Source of the DNA: Epiperipatus broadwayi
Lineage: Eukaryota; Onychophora; Udeonychophora; Euonychophora; Peripatidae
DNA: 64,000 nt
NCBI GenBank assembly: GCA_028023455.1
Contig: JAQFVV010012397.1
Coordinates: forward strand, 1,826,001 to 1,890,000
Direction of reading: 5' to 3'
Shown: one piece after another, positions 52,160 through 64,000 of the stretch
Layout: each line of letters opens with the position of its first letter
Position numbering within the stretch: the first letter of the stretch is position 1
Program-made: the position numbers and the translations under genes
The notes under the pieces: model-generated
What the model was told of the DNA's origin: nothing
The model's database searches: none
What the model saw: only the letters and a program-made list of their open reading frames with translations

Positions 52160-52260
52160 TGTTTGGCCGAGTGGTTAGTACAGCTGCCTTACAAGCAGTT
52201 GTCCCGGCAGACTCTTTGACACATAAAAAAAAAAGATTGCTTTGAATCTAGTTGCATTGA
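52160..52260 (+). repeat. tRNA-derived SINE head (A box with diverged B box)
   Basis: TGGCCGAGTGGTTAG (52164-52178) is a textbook A box of the Ser/Leu tRNA type. About 60 bases on, GCTTTGAATCTAG (52239-52251) resembles a B box. An A run lies between them. The acceptor stem does not close, so it is a SINE fragment or tRNA relic in lipase intron 1. Confidence 0.5.
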
Positions 52261-52889
52261 TGATTTATATTCTTTCAATGATACCTTCAATTTTTTATGT
52301 TCTACAACTTTTCATCTAAAAGAAATACTATAATTGTGCGTTTTGAATTATTTTAGATCAAATGTCCTTATAATCATTTAACTCTTCTAAGCTGTTCTGA
52401 TTCACAACAGATAATCCCAAATGTCATATTTGCATCTACTTTTTTTATTATTATTAAAAGGTATTTGCATCTATCTCTTTTCAAAATAAGCTTAGATTTT
52501 CAAATTTTCAATAATTAATCAATTCAACCCTGATTGTTTGATTAAATTTGAAATTTCTCAAACAATATCTAAAATGTATACTTTTTTTTTTAAATTGCAT
52601 ATTAATTTTATTTTACTTCTTTTTTATTTATAATAAGTGCCTATTTAATAGAATCATTTTATCATAAAGTTTTTGAAAATTCATATATATTTTTTCATTA
52701 ATAAAACAAATGCTTATTTAAAAGTATATAAAACTAACTGTACAGTAGAATCATTATACATTTTGTTCCAAACCCTCCTCACATATATAGTGTACAATTG
52801 ATATTTTGTTGATAAACTATGATTAGAATATTATACATATTATTTATTGAATTTCTAAGATGCAGTAATTTTCAACATATATATATATG

Positions 52890-53325
52890 CTTTTTTATGA
52901 ATATGATAACAATCAACACTTAAGCTATCAACAATCTCAACCTGTAGTCAAGGCAACCTCTTTTAACAATAATCTATCATCTGATATGTTTATATAGACA
53001 TTAAAGATTGTAACATGACCAAGAAGTGTGAGATTAATATTGCCAAGAAGTTTAAACAAGCTTCATTAATCAGGCAAATATAACTTGTTCTGAAAGCAGA
53101 CTAATATGTAGTCAATTATAATTTCATTTACAACTTCTAAATTCCTTATAAAATATATGTTTATTAAAACAATAAGGCTTTAATAGGTTTATAAATGTAG
53201 ATGATAACAATCAATCCTTAAACTAGCAACAATCTTAACCTGCAGTTAAGCAACCTCTTTTAGCAATAAAGGTAATACCTTTTTTTATGGTTTGATGTGT
53301 TTATATAGACACTAAAGATTGTAGT
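52890..53325. repeat. Diverged direct repeat pair in intron 1
   Basis: ATGATAACAATCAA...CAACAATCT-AACCTG followed by GCAACCTCTTTTA-CAATAA and GTTTATATAGACA-TAAAGATTGTA occurs at about 52900-53010 and 53195-53320. The second copy carries a small insertion. Non-coding. Confidence 0.75.
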
Positions 53326-54161
53326 TTTTATATGTATATTTTTATTATAGTATAAAAAAAATTAAATAATAATAATATAGTTATTAATAATAAATTGAGG
53401 GGACACATATAAATATACATACAAGTCTTTGCTCACTCATTCATTTTATTAAAAAAAAGGCAAAAATCACTGTATTGCATTTTTATTTTTTAGATAAATA
53501 GTGAAATGTCTGACTTTCATTGCAATTTGATATGTTGTGAATGATATTCTTTTTTCCAATAACTTTTTTTTCTTATAGAAACATAAAGTTTCATTATTAA
53601 GAAACCATGATTTCTCTAATTGTTTGATGTTTTTAAATCAGTATTAACTTTAAGTATATTCAAAAAAATTTATAAAACTTTTAGTATTAAGTATAAAAAA
53701 TATTTTATTAAGTGAAATACTGTACATCATATTTGGAAAAGATAATAATGAGAGAATAAAATGTATGTGCTTTCAACATAAACTGAATAAATTTTATTAA
53801 TAAATGTGATTGTGTATGGCATGCTGAAACAAAAAAAAGGCTACTGGCTTATTGGAAAATTTATTTGCAAATTTGAATTTTTTAAAAAAAAATGTGATTA
53901 TGTATGGACACACTGAGATTGAAAAATTGCTGCTCAAGAAGCATAGAAGGTACTAAATTTGCCAATTTTAAGGGTTTTTTTTTGTTATTGTTTATTTACC
54001 TTTTTTGGATAGTATAAATAGAAATTATATATATTGATATCATAGTTCACAGATTCATTGTATTTATAATAAAATAACAACTGATGATTGATAAGAAATA
54101 AAAGATTGCCAAAACTTTTATAATTTTATAATACATTGATTTACTTTTCTTAATCAACTGT

Positions 54162-54577
54162 AATTGTCATTTAAACACTTGGAGATGCCAAGTTAGAAAA
54201 GCTTAATGGTGAATAATACTAGTATAGTATACTTAAAATGTTTTCAATATCTTTGTTAGATATCATAATCATAGCAATGAATACATAAATTGTAGGCAGG
54301 AGGTATACAAATATTATGTAAATTATATGCAAATACACTCAAATGCCCCATTTTTTAGGAAAAATCTTGCTTCCCCTTTCTAAAAAATGGGACATTTAAG
54401 CATATTTGCATATGATTTACATGATATGTATATTACACCCTTTTCTACAATTCATGTATTCATGGCTATGCTTATGACATTTACAAATATACTGAAAGCA
54501 TACTATGCATACTATATTAATATTATTCACTGTTAAGCTGTTTTTATTCAGCATCTCAGGGCACTTGAATGACAATA
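54162..54577. repeat. Foldback element, about 415 bp, adjacent to the ATT array
   Basis: Arms about 54162-54368 and 54375-54577 (AATTGTCATTTAAACACTTG against CACTTGAATGACAAT; inner CCCCATTTTTTAGGAAA against TTTCTAAAAAATGGGAC). Almost no spacer, so the whole element is a hairpin-forming palindrome. It ends 32 bases before (ATT)n. Confidence 0.82.
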
Positions 54578-54608
54578 AAATGTTTTATATATAAATATTA
54601 TCAAAAAT

Positions 54609-54814
<206 letters not shown>

Positions 54815-55229
54815 TTACTCAGACATCAGTTTACAGCATAAAAATTTTGCATTTGATACTAATTTTCAATACATTATACATTCAATTCAATTGCCATAGC
54901 CTTCTTCATTATTCAAATATTTAATGATTATTCAAATAACTAGCAATCCCTTGTAATATTGTATTGTAGATTTTTCAAGAAATTTGCTAGATGTTGAAAA
55001 CAGGGCTGGTATCATAAGTGATGTTACAATGCATTATCTCAGGCTCCAAATTAAAATAGCATTAAAATGAAATATATTTAAATATATGTATATTTAATAA
55101 TGATATTTAATTTATTTAATACATCCTTTTTCTATTATATTTATTGTTTTGTTCAATAATCCTAATTTGAATAAAGTTTTTTAATAATTTTAAATGAATA
55201 GGAATCAAAAATTAATTGACTATATCAAA

Positions 55230-55450
55230 CAAGGCAAAACTCTTCATACAGTAGTGCCACCCTGTGCAAACCAGAGTAATCAATGGATGCCAAAAGGCTT
55301 GTGCATAAAATCCCCATCTAATGCCTACTCATCCAATAACCCCAGACTAGTTTCTGGCTTGTGGCCTTCATCAAGGAGTCTTGGATCTGAGAGCATGGCA
55401 CCTAGATCTTATTATGTGCTAGTATAAGAGATAGTGATCATGTGATGTTT
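55230..55450. repeat. Foldback repeat F1, half copy in intron 1
   Basis: One arm, starting AGGCAAAACTCTTCATACAG and running to the CACCTAGATCTTA block, joined directly to the outer motif AGTGATCATGTGATGTTTAG. It looks like a recombination or deletion product that removed most of the second arm. Confidence 0.75.
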
Positions 55451-55950
55451 AGTGGTTTAATTGGCAATATCCTGATTAAAACTGTTAGATAATTAAAAAA
55501 ATATTGTTTTAAAAAGTGTAAAACAATACATAATGTTGTTATTATATTATGCCATCAAATTCATACTGATTTCTTGTAAGCTTACGATTTGAATGCATAC
55601 TAAATAATCTAACACCTGTTGGTTTTTCAAGATTCTTATTAGAATTTTTATTATTGTAATGTTGAAATTCATCCTTCTTATCACCAATCTTCTTTATCAC
55701 CAATTTTTTTGGACATTATACTTTTCTAATAGATTGAAATGTTTATGATATGATCAAATTTAGACAATTTGATTCTGATCACTTCTGTAAACATTAATTC
55801 TGTTCAAGTATTTATTTATTCACTTTTCTTGCTGTTCATAGCATTCTTAGAAATATCCATTAATATCAAATTTCAAAACCATCAATATTTTTTTATTCTT
55901 TTTTTCTATCCATAAAGAATTACAAAAAATACCATAGCTTGAGCAATTAA

Positions 55951-56544
55951 GCAGGCAAAACTCTCCGTATAGTAGTGACACCCTGTGCCAAACAGAGTAA
56001 TCAATAGATACCAGAAGGCTTGGGTATAAAATCCCCATCTAGTGCCTACTTATGCAATATTCACAGACTAGTTTTCTGGCTTGTGTCCTTTGTCAATGAG
56101 GAGCCTTGGATCTGACAGCACTGTGCCTAGATCTTAGGATCTAATGCAACCCTTCAATAGCTACCTTTTATTTCTACTTAACTACAAAACTATGAGACTT
56201 AAATTGAAAACACCATAATATTTTTAATCCAAGCTCATCAGCTTATATAGTCATATAGGTTTGAACTCAGTTCAGTACCTATACATTTCAGTGTTATTGG
56301 TTCTTTAATAACTATATTGGATCTGAATGCTCTCAGATTCAAAGCTCCTCAGTGACAAAGGTCACAAGCCAGAAACTAGTCTGGAAATATTGGATGAGTA
56401 AGCACTAGATGGGGATTTTATGACAAGCCTTCTGGCATCCATTGATTACTCTGGCTTGCACTGAGTGGCAATACATATAGAGAGTTTTGCCTGTTTAATA
56501 ATAGTTAAGAGCAAGCATAAGAAGTGGTGATCATGTGATGTTTA
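55951..56544. repeat. Foldback repeat F1, nearly complete copy in intron 1
   Basis: Left arm from GCAGGCAAAACTCTCCGTAT, centre near 56255-56310, right arm ending GAGAGTTTTGCCTG and followed by the outer motif GTGATCATGTGATGTTTA. Together with copy 1 it defines the likely element ends as TAAACATCACATGATCAC and its complement. Confidence 0.85.
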
Positions 56545-57555
56545 TTAGCTTGAACAATTCTGATCTTTGTTTATTTTTAGACTTTTTATTGACTTCTGCT
56601 TAGTATCAATATATAATAAATTTGGATTCATAAATTCCTTGTTGATAGAAATCATTTGAGGATGGCAAAAAAGTGTTGACAGCTTTTATGTTTTATTATC
56701 AATTTAAATTTTACTGGTTTTATTACTAAATGTTGTGTAGTGCATTTTATATTTAGCTGTCATTTCATTTTTTCTTTGTTTTTAATTTTTTCTGAGAGTC
56801 TTAAAGTCTTCTCTATTTTCAAATATAGCTATAAGGTCATCAGCATTCTAACATTGTGAACTTTTTTGCTAATGTAAACCAGTAAGTTTCAAGCATAAGT
56901 TGTTTTAATTGTAGCTTTTTGCATATAGATGTTTCTCATATATAATATAAAATGCTCTAATACAATTGCTTTAATTTAGTGTGGTCAGTTGAAACAAAGA
57001 ATAAAGCAAATTTAATATGACAGTATTATTATAAAATAGTTTTGATATTCTATTTATATAATTTATTTTTGTAATTGTTTATTAAAAATAATCAGCACTT
57101 TAAATTGACTATCAAAATCTAAAGGAAATATGTTAAATTAGATGATTAACTAAATAGTTCAATTACTTTCCTGTTGTTTACATCATCATTTAGATATAAA
57201 AATTGAATATTCCATCAAAATATTTTTTTTAAAAATATGGTTTGTCCAAATGACTATTTAAAAATATGCTCCATTAAAAACCATCTTATGTTTTTACTAA
57301 TTGTTTCTGTGTTGTTCAAAATTTAATGCTACTTTATAGTATTTTTTTTTAATTATACTTTTTCAGTTATTAAAATATCTATTACAACAATATATGCTGC
57401 CAAAATATTAGAAGATTTGTAAGTGCTATACATTACTTATAAAAGACATTCTTTATTTAAGTATTCCTCTTAAAAACTTTTTATCATCAACAAATTATAG
57501 TAATATAAAATGTAGAGTTTATCATGAATTTCAAAATCTTTAGATGGACTTACTT

Positions 57556-57557
<2 letters not shown>

Positions 57558-57648
<91 letters not shown>
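57558..57648. repeat. (TA)n microsatellite at the start of lipase intron 1
   Basis: About 45 TA units starting three bases inside the intron, directly behind the donor GTAAAT of exon 1. Poly-Ile-Tyr open frames through it are artefacts. Confidence 0.95.
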
Positions 57649-57651
<3 letters not shown>

Positions 57652-57652
<1 letters not shown>

Positions 57653-58011
57653 TTTATCCATGGTTTCATGCCACTGTCTGTAAATCCATGGATGATCATC
57701 TTGATTTCTTTACTGGAATCAAAGTTAGAAGATGTTACTGTTGAGTCATTATAAGATTTGAGAAATTGACCTTCAGTTGGATTTTTTCTTGTAAATAAAA
57801 TAAATTGAGTATTTATTTTATCTGGATGTTCTGGGACAAGATTTATTAAACGTAAAAGTGGATCAAAAAATGGACCACCTGTATTGAAGCATCCTACTCG
57901 GTCATAGCATTGCTCCAGAGCCTGCAGAGAAGGGACTGCTAAACACACATTTAACAAACAAAAAAAGATAATTATTAAATATTTTTTCTTTACATTTTTA
58001 CAAACGTGCAT
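57652..58011 (-). CDS. Pancreatic-lipase-family secreted lipase, exon 1 (signal peptide and N-terminal domain)
   Basis: First recognised coding exon, 120 codons, of a predicted triacylglycerol/phospholipase A1-type lipase. Seen: a basic then hydrophobic N-terminus ([18 protein letters not shown]) that reads as a signal peptide, the family-typical start of the mature protein CYDRVGCF (Cys35 and Cys41), the segment [13 protein letters not shown], and MIIHGF at residues 105-110, the oxyanion-loop motif of this family. The exon ends after IK in phase 0 with donor GTAAAT, followed at once by a TA microsatellite. The next exon (51153 downward) continues in frame. The start codon at 58009-58011 is the first Met before the signal peptide. 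A possible acceptor (TTCTCTGCAG, about 57918-57927) within the ORF leaves open that the real signal peptide is on an upstream exon, but the present N-terminus is convincing. Secretion and lipid hydrolysis are inferred from the family. Confidence 0.85.
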
Positions 58012-59030
58012 ATAGATATATGTATGTAAATATATGTGTTGCCCATTTTTTATTATTATGTTGTTTTTTTTAATATTTGAGAACTGTGTAATATTTTATA
58101 TGATAATATTTATATGTATAAAATTAATTTACAAATATATAGTATAAATAGTAAGCACATCAATATCCAATACCAGACGGTATTACTAGACTTGTAACCT
58201 AGAATATCTTATCAAGAGACATCATATGAGAGTTTACTGGTGAGGATCTTAATTAGAAATGCCTATACAACTACACATGAATAGATACTTAAAATTGCCC
58301 CTAGGTCATGGAGAACAGCGATTTTTTAGAAACACCAATTAGTAAAGTATCCAGCACTAAACGGCTGCTAAAAATAAATCTAATAACATCAAAACATTGT
58401 AAACAGTTCAGTATAATACAGTAATGCAGTTTGAAGTGAAATCATCCCTTCTTATGTTGGCATATATTGCATTTGATATTGGGTAGCTTTTGAATATTAA
58501 CAAATACAAAATCTTATATTAATAATTTTGTATCATCTCTAAAGACTATCATTAGGTAACTTTATTGTTTATCTAATTCTGTTAAATGTGTGTTAGCTAA
58601 GCTAAGACATGTGCGCATAAGCTACATTTGCATTAAAGAATAAGCGTGACAAGATTTCTTAAATTGACTATAAATGTTTACCACACACAGACCCCTACAA
58701 AATTAGATCTATACATTATGCATTTGATCCCACAGCACTTTAAAAGTAAAACAACATAATAAATAGCTTTTTGACACCTGGAATACAAAGTAAAATAAAA
58801 TTTCATGGGGAAAAAAAACCTGAATCAAATTCAAAGCATCTACAAATATCTTAAGTGGGATTAATTGAGGAAAAAATATTTAAAATACAGGCACTCTTCA
58901 TATACGTGGAGGCTAATTGCAAACATAGGAGAAGTTTGAGTTCAAATCCCCTATGTTTATATATCAGGGAAATAAATAACACACATAATTCAATTGCTGA
59001 GAATAAACCATCTATAAGATATTTATATAA

Positions 59031-59031
<1 letters not shown>
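58012..59031. other. Region upstream of lipase exon 1
   Basis: Would hold the lipase promoter or a 5' non-coding exon. Several TA-rich TATA-like strings occur near 58015-58035, but none can be singled out. The segment 58150-58480 is less repetitive than its surroundings and has no ORF; it could be an unrecognised repeat or a regulatory region. Confidence 0.35.

Positions 59032-59074
<43 letters not shown>
59032..59074. repeat. Compound (CA)n(TA)n microsatellite
   Basis: About 12 CA units followed by about 10 TA units, upstream of the lipase gene. The His-Thr and Cys-Val open frames here are artefacts. Confidence 0.9.
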
Positions 59075-62000
59075 CAATTTTTCATTAGAGATGCATATAT
59101 AAAATAAAATAAGAAACTGCCTCAAAATTTTTAGCACAATAAATATAAGTTATTAAATTATTTACATGATATGGGCACATTGACATTATATACATATACT
59201 TTGACTTATATTACTTTAAAATACCTTGTTTAAATGATTTTTGAATTGCTTTAGAGAGATAACTTTTATTAAACTAAATTTTAATTATTTAAAATAACTA
59301 AATCTTTTTTATATTCTTTTTTTTTTTTAATTTCTTTGTTTAGGAGAAAAACTAAATTTTATAAAATTTATTACATTGTTCATAAACTAAATAAACTTGT
59401 TATCTTAAGTCCAATATACACCTAAGAAGAAATTCTTTTTTTTATAAAGGTAGAATTACATTTATGTACATTTCCCCATAGACATGACAAAAAAAAAAGA
59501 ATTCTTTGGTAGTTCACTAAAAAAATCTTTTCCGTTGACAATTTTTAAATATTAGTCACAATCATGTTTTATATTTTCAGATAAAGTTTGTTATGAAAAT
59601 TTGTTCACTTTCACTGTTGATGTTTAAATTACAATTTAATACATGTGAAGGAGTTGGCACAGTATTGGGTCCAATTCAGTAAACAGAATTCAACTTCCTG
59701 GTTGTTATGGTCTCCAAGCCCTGGGAATAAAGTTCTTTAGTGGTATTCAGTAATGCATCTTAATTCTTTCAATTGTTTGGTGAGGCTTCTTGTAATCCAT
59801 GTTGAGCAGACAAAAAGCAAAGACAAAATTATTTTCTGAGTTTGTTTATTTATACTATTATCAGTCTTACAAAAGATATTTTTCTGATCTAATTAATCAA
59901 GCCAGCAATTATTTCTAATCACCCATTTTTACAAACTTTCTTAGATCAATAAAAATTATGTTAAAGTGATATTTTAAAATTCTTTCCAAAACATGAAAAA
60001 AGTCTAATACCCCTGGGTCTCATTTTATGCAGAAGATAGGTTCCTCAGAAAATGCACACAAAAGAAATCACACAAAAATAAATGTAACCTTGAAAAATGG
60101 GGGATAGGTTCTGTAATTTTCAAAAATAGGCATAAAAGCAAAGCAACAAGGAAAATTACTTTAAAATTCACATCAAAAAAATAAGGAAATAAAGTATGAC
60201 TAATAAAAAATTTCAAATATTTGAAAAAAATTAATACAAGACAAACTTTTTTTACTTTTTTTATTAACTACAGTATTTAATTTTACATTTTTTCATACAT
60301 ATTTTAATCATTACCACTATTTGACAATATGCATTCATTTGTGAACTAGTAAGAAATCAGATTTGTGATATGATGTACAACTAGCACCACTTTCAGTCTT
60401 ATGCTATGTTAATGGTTTTCTGTTTCTATATTAAAAAAAATGAGATCACAATCAAAACAAAAAGATTATACATTATCATTAGAAAGATTATTTTCAGTTT
60501 ATAAAATCAATAAAATCTTTGCTATTATTTATTTTAAAAATCTAAAAAAATATTTATTTCTGTTAATATCTAACAAAATACGTTTTAAAAGTTTAAAATT
60601 TTTGAATATTTATTGTGATATTTTTATACATACCCGTAAATCTATTATTATTATTTACTCATTATTATAAGTAGGTTATTTACATAGAAGCTAAGATTCT
60701 AAATACAGCTTCAGGCCATATTCATGTTAGCTGCTAATATAATGTTATATTTTTGAAAAAAAAAAGTATTTCATGTCAAAATAAGTTATTAATAATTTAA
60801 ATTTCTTGCTATCTAATAAATATAGTGAAATATGAAATATATTAAGAAGAAACATGAATCACATAATTTCAAAATCATATTAAAATAATCCGCATAAAAC
60901 AAACCCAGGTGTACAAGAAATCAGGTTTTTCAAATAATTTCATTTAATAAAGAGATTTATAAACTATTTTATCAAACTTTTCAAAATTAATCTGATTTTT
61001 TTAGTTAGATTTAATTAAACTTCATTTCTATAATATAATTTTTAAACAAATTTATTTAGCAAAAAATAAGTTTAAAATTGTCTCAGTTTTATTTTAAGCA
61101 CTGACCTTTATTGATGGATGAGTGCGCCTATAATAGACACCTAAATTTAATAATATATATATATAAATTTAATTTGAAAATCTTGAGTTTTAATTTATAA
61201 TTTCCAACTATTTTTATTTTTAAATTTAACTTATAAATTGAGATTGATAATAATCTATCTCAATTTATATTTAATCTCTTATATAAAACGAAGCTGTCTT
61301 AACAACAGTTTGATATTGTTATACTGAGATTGTCCAAGTATTGACAGGTTTTTAATGATATATATTATACTGAACCATACTTCCCTGCAGATTTCTACTC
61401 CTAATCTTGCACCGAGCATGAAGTGATCAAGATTTAACAGGAAAAGAAATGGATACCAATTTAGCTGATTGTCTGTACTTATATATATTGGTACTTCCAG
61501 CTAAACTGATAGAAAGAGTGAATTGACAGGACTCTGCCAGTTAAAAAATCCCTTTAGTTGATTTCTTACTTGACTGCCCAAATGTTTAAAACCCATGGTA
61601 AGTACCACCTTTGAAAAGTTTATTTACAGATAGCTTTTACGTGCCACTTCTAGAAAAGAATCAAAAATGAATTTTTCCCTCTCCCAGAAGAATGTGCAAT
61701 ACCATATGTTTAGTGGAGCATCAGAATAAGATTTAACACCCCAGTAGAGTGATATCCTGTGTGGCTAGCTCAGTACTCTACATCTAGGGTCTTCAATGGG
61801 TAAGTTAAATGATTATTACAGGTATGTGGTTGATAAGGAAAGAATACATTTTTATCAAATAAATAATAATACGATGACAAAACCAATTTAATATTATGAT
61901 TAAATATTTATTTAATCCCAAATACCCACCACCATTTCATACTAATGATGATATAATAAAAAAATACTAAATAATTAATTATCACAAATCCATATATATA

Positions 62001-62736
62001 TTCGAGGCATTGAAATAGATAAAATACAATTTTAAATAAGAAAAATAATAAATGCTTAGAGCTATTTACAATGTTTTATAAGGAATGGAAGTGGTCTGAG
62101 TTTTTTACTCCGTAGAAATACATTATGTCTTGTGTGATTTGATATATATATATGTTTCTCATTATAAAGGATTTTTGGTTGATGGCAAATATAATAATAA
62201 TAAAACTAGGCATACGTATATTTGCACTATGAAATATTTCACTAATTTCATATTTTTCAACATGTCAATAAAGTTGCATTAGCTCCAATACTATATAGTA
62301 CTCAACATGAGGTACCGTATCTATTTGTCTTTTATGATAAATTCTTATACATGTATATAAATGCAGCACAATTATACACTCCCCACTATTCTAAATATAA
62401 AGTTATTAGTGGACTTGCTTATGGGAAATTCACAATAAATAAACCCTTTGGCACTCATCATAAGGTACAACAGTGACAAAAATAACTTAAAGATATACGG
62501 ATAAATACATTTCAGATACACAACATGAGGTATCGTATTTACCGAATATTACCAGTGTATGTAAACATATATACACATGTATATTTACGTATGACAATTT
62601 TCAACAAAAAGAAAAAAAACAAACAGCAATAAAAAAACTAATTGCAAACTTTGCTGAAAATACCAGAATTTGGGATAGAAACATGAATTAACAGATTTAA
62701 GTAAAAGCTGTATTATTATGCCTGCAACCGTAAATT

Positions 62737-62738
<2 letters not shown>
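59075..62738. other. AT-rich upstream DNA with one less AT-rich patch
   Basis: No gene recognised. The patch at about 61380-61800 (minus-strand landmarks GAAGTGGCACGTAAAAGC and CTGGCAGAGTCCTGTCAATT) looks like a worn repeat copy, possibly SINE-like, but no A/B boxes are convincing. Confidence 0.35.
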
Positions 62739-62770
<32 letters not shown>

Positions 62771-62799
62771 CATATATATATATATATATATATATATGC
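62739..62799. repeat. Two adjacent TA microsatellites
   Basis: TA runs of about 30 and 28 bases separated by GCATA, forming a self-complementary block. Similar smaller TA runs occur at 7568-7605, 25358-25372, 44942-45004 and 51156-51167. Confidence 0.9.
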
Positions 62800-62929
62800 T
62801 AGAGACAATTCTCTCTCCCTTTTTTTTTAAATGATTAATAATAATGAAAAAATAATAATATATTTAATCGGAAATATCATAGTTAATTAGTTCAATATTA
62901 ATAAAATATTTGTAAAATAAATTTATGTA

Positions 62930-63150
62930 GGCATCTTCATCTTCTCCGGAGTGGACTTCAATTCACCTAGCTGTGCGGTGAGGATATCATCTCATTCAAG
63001 CATAGGCAAGGCAGCTTCGTCACCATCATGGTGGCTGGAACTGGTATGATCACACCTTGGCGATTTGGAGAGAGAAAGGGCAGGTGCACCGGTTAGTTGT
63101 CTACCCCATGGTCATTTTACTGGACTCTCTGGTAGATTGCTTCATATTTT
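62930..63150. other. GC-elevated patch of unknown identity
   Basis: About 220 bases clearly richer in G+C than the surrounding DNA (for example CCTAGCTGTGCGGTGAGGAT and AGGGCAGGTGCACCGGTTAG). Neither strand gives a long frame. I compared it mentally with 5S rRNA and the major snRNAs and saw no convincing match. It may be an exon of an upstream gene, a structured ncRNA or a repeat fragment. The rest to the right edge (63151-64000) shows nothing supportable. Confidence 0.35.
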
Positions 63151-64000
63151 CCTCTTTTTGTATATTATAATAATTTTATTAAATGTTCATTCGCTATCTT
63201 GACTGGTTCATTAAATATTTAAGAAATTAAGAGTTCTTAAAAGAACTGTATTGTCCATAAATTAATCTCTAAGTATCTGGATGTTGGAGAATTCTGGAGC
63301 CAAAGTAGTGAATGACTTGAATGCCAAAGAAAGAAAGAATGAATCCCACAGCACTGACTAAAACTTATCAACCCCACTCATACAGAACCAATTCAGATAT
63401 CCCCCCTGAGAAGTATGAATCAGCCAATCCTTTTAATTTAGCTTATCACTTAGATTATAAAAATTCCTTTATATTTTTCCAATTAAATTCTACATTGCAG
63501 GGTTTGATATGTTTGGTTTCCATCTTGAATACCCAGACCACTTCTTTACAGATATCAATACAAAAGAATTTCTATTTTATCTATATAAAGAAAAAAAAAA
63601 TTTAATTGCAACATGCGTTATCAAACATTTTGCTTTTAGATTAAGTTTTTACCAAAGCAATTAACATTTTTTTGATTTCAGAATAAGATTACAATTTTTA
63701 GAAAAGTAATTAAAAAATATATATATAAGTATGTTGGAACAATTGCTTTAATTATTTATTTTACTAATGTGTTCCAACATTTGATTTATTTGTTTAATAA
63801 GTTTGCTTTTCTCTATTTGAATTTTTCAGAGAAAAGCAAAATACATAAAATGATATATCATAAAAAATATACAAAAAAGAAAAAAATACATGAGTTTATT
63901 ATACATGTATAATATTTAAATTGGTGTGTGTGGGTATTCTACTGCTCAGACCCAACCTCCATTACTAATGTAGCACATTTACATATTTGTTGTGCTTGAT

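Noticed and set aside
63321-63605. 94-codon plus-strand ORF near the right edge
   Set aside because: Ends in low-complexity Lys, no domain, no splice context; cannot be supported as a gene.

Overview
The window is AT-rich DNA (estimated by eye at about three quarters A+T) from a metazoan nuclear genome. Evidence: a protein-coding gene split by multi-kilobase introns with GT/AG borders, several classes of non-LTR retrotransposon, Penelope-like elements (PLEs), a mariner remnant, tRNA-derived SINE heads, foldback repeats and very long (TAA)n arrays. The lipase and the element families suggest an invertebrate, perhaps an arthropod/chelicerate or a mollusc; the sequence alone does not settle this.

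The one host gene I can support is a pancreatic-lipase-family secreted lipase on the minus strand. Five exons were located by translation and agree in splice phase: 57652-58011, 51004-51153, 37257-37365, 34370-34486 and 25466-25579. They give 283 residues: signal peptide, HGF oxyanion loop, GHSLG nucleophile motif, catalytic Asp in GMDPAEP, and the first lid cysteine. The exon carrying the catalytic His and the gene's 3' end were not found; they probably lie off the left edge. Introns of 2.8 to 13.6 kb are filled with repeats.

Layout, left to right. 1-9340: a foldback repeat (1314-2031), two rotten non-LTR retrotransposons on the minus strand (about 2120-3290 and 4430-6900), and a PLE remnant inside a palindrome (about 7725-9140). 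9343-20402: two nearly identical CR1/Jockey-like elements in tandem on the minus strand, separated and bordered by three (TAA)n arrays of about 180, 228 and 640 bp. The left copy has both ORFs open; the right copy is 5'-truncated and frameshifted. 20403-25465: a dense block of inverted repeats. 25466-58011: the lipase gene, whose introns hold a head-to-head inverted PLE pair (26996-29087), a decayed mariner (about 31660-32790), several foldback elements, an LTR-retroelement gag remnant (about 48918-49150), SINE heads, a fourth ATT array and many TA microsatellites. 58012-64000: AT-rich DNA upstream of the lipase with microsatellites and a few less AT-rich patches I cannot identify.

The most unusual content is the microsatellite-embedded retrotransposon pair (PHD-finger ORF1 with an internal tandem repeat whose copy number differs between copies), the repeated occurrence of PLE 3' ends inside large palindromes, and lipase splice sites placed directly against TA microsatellites.
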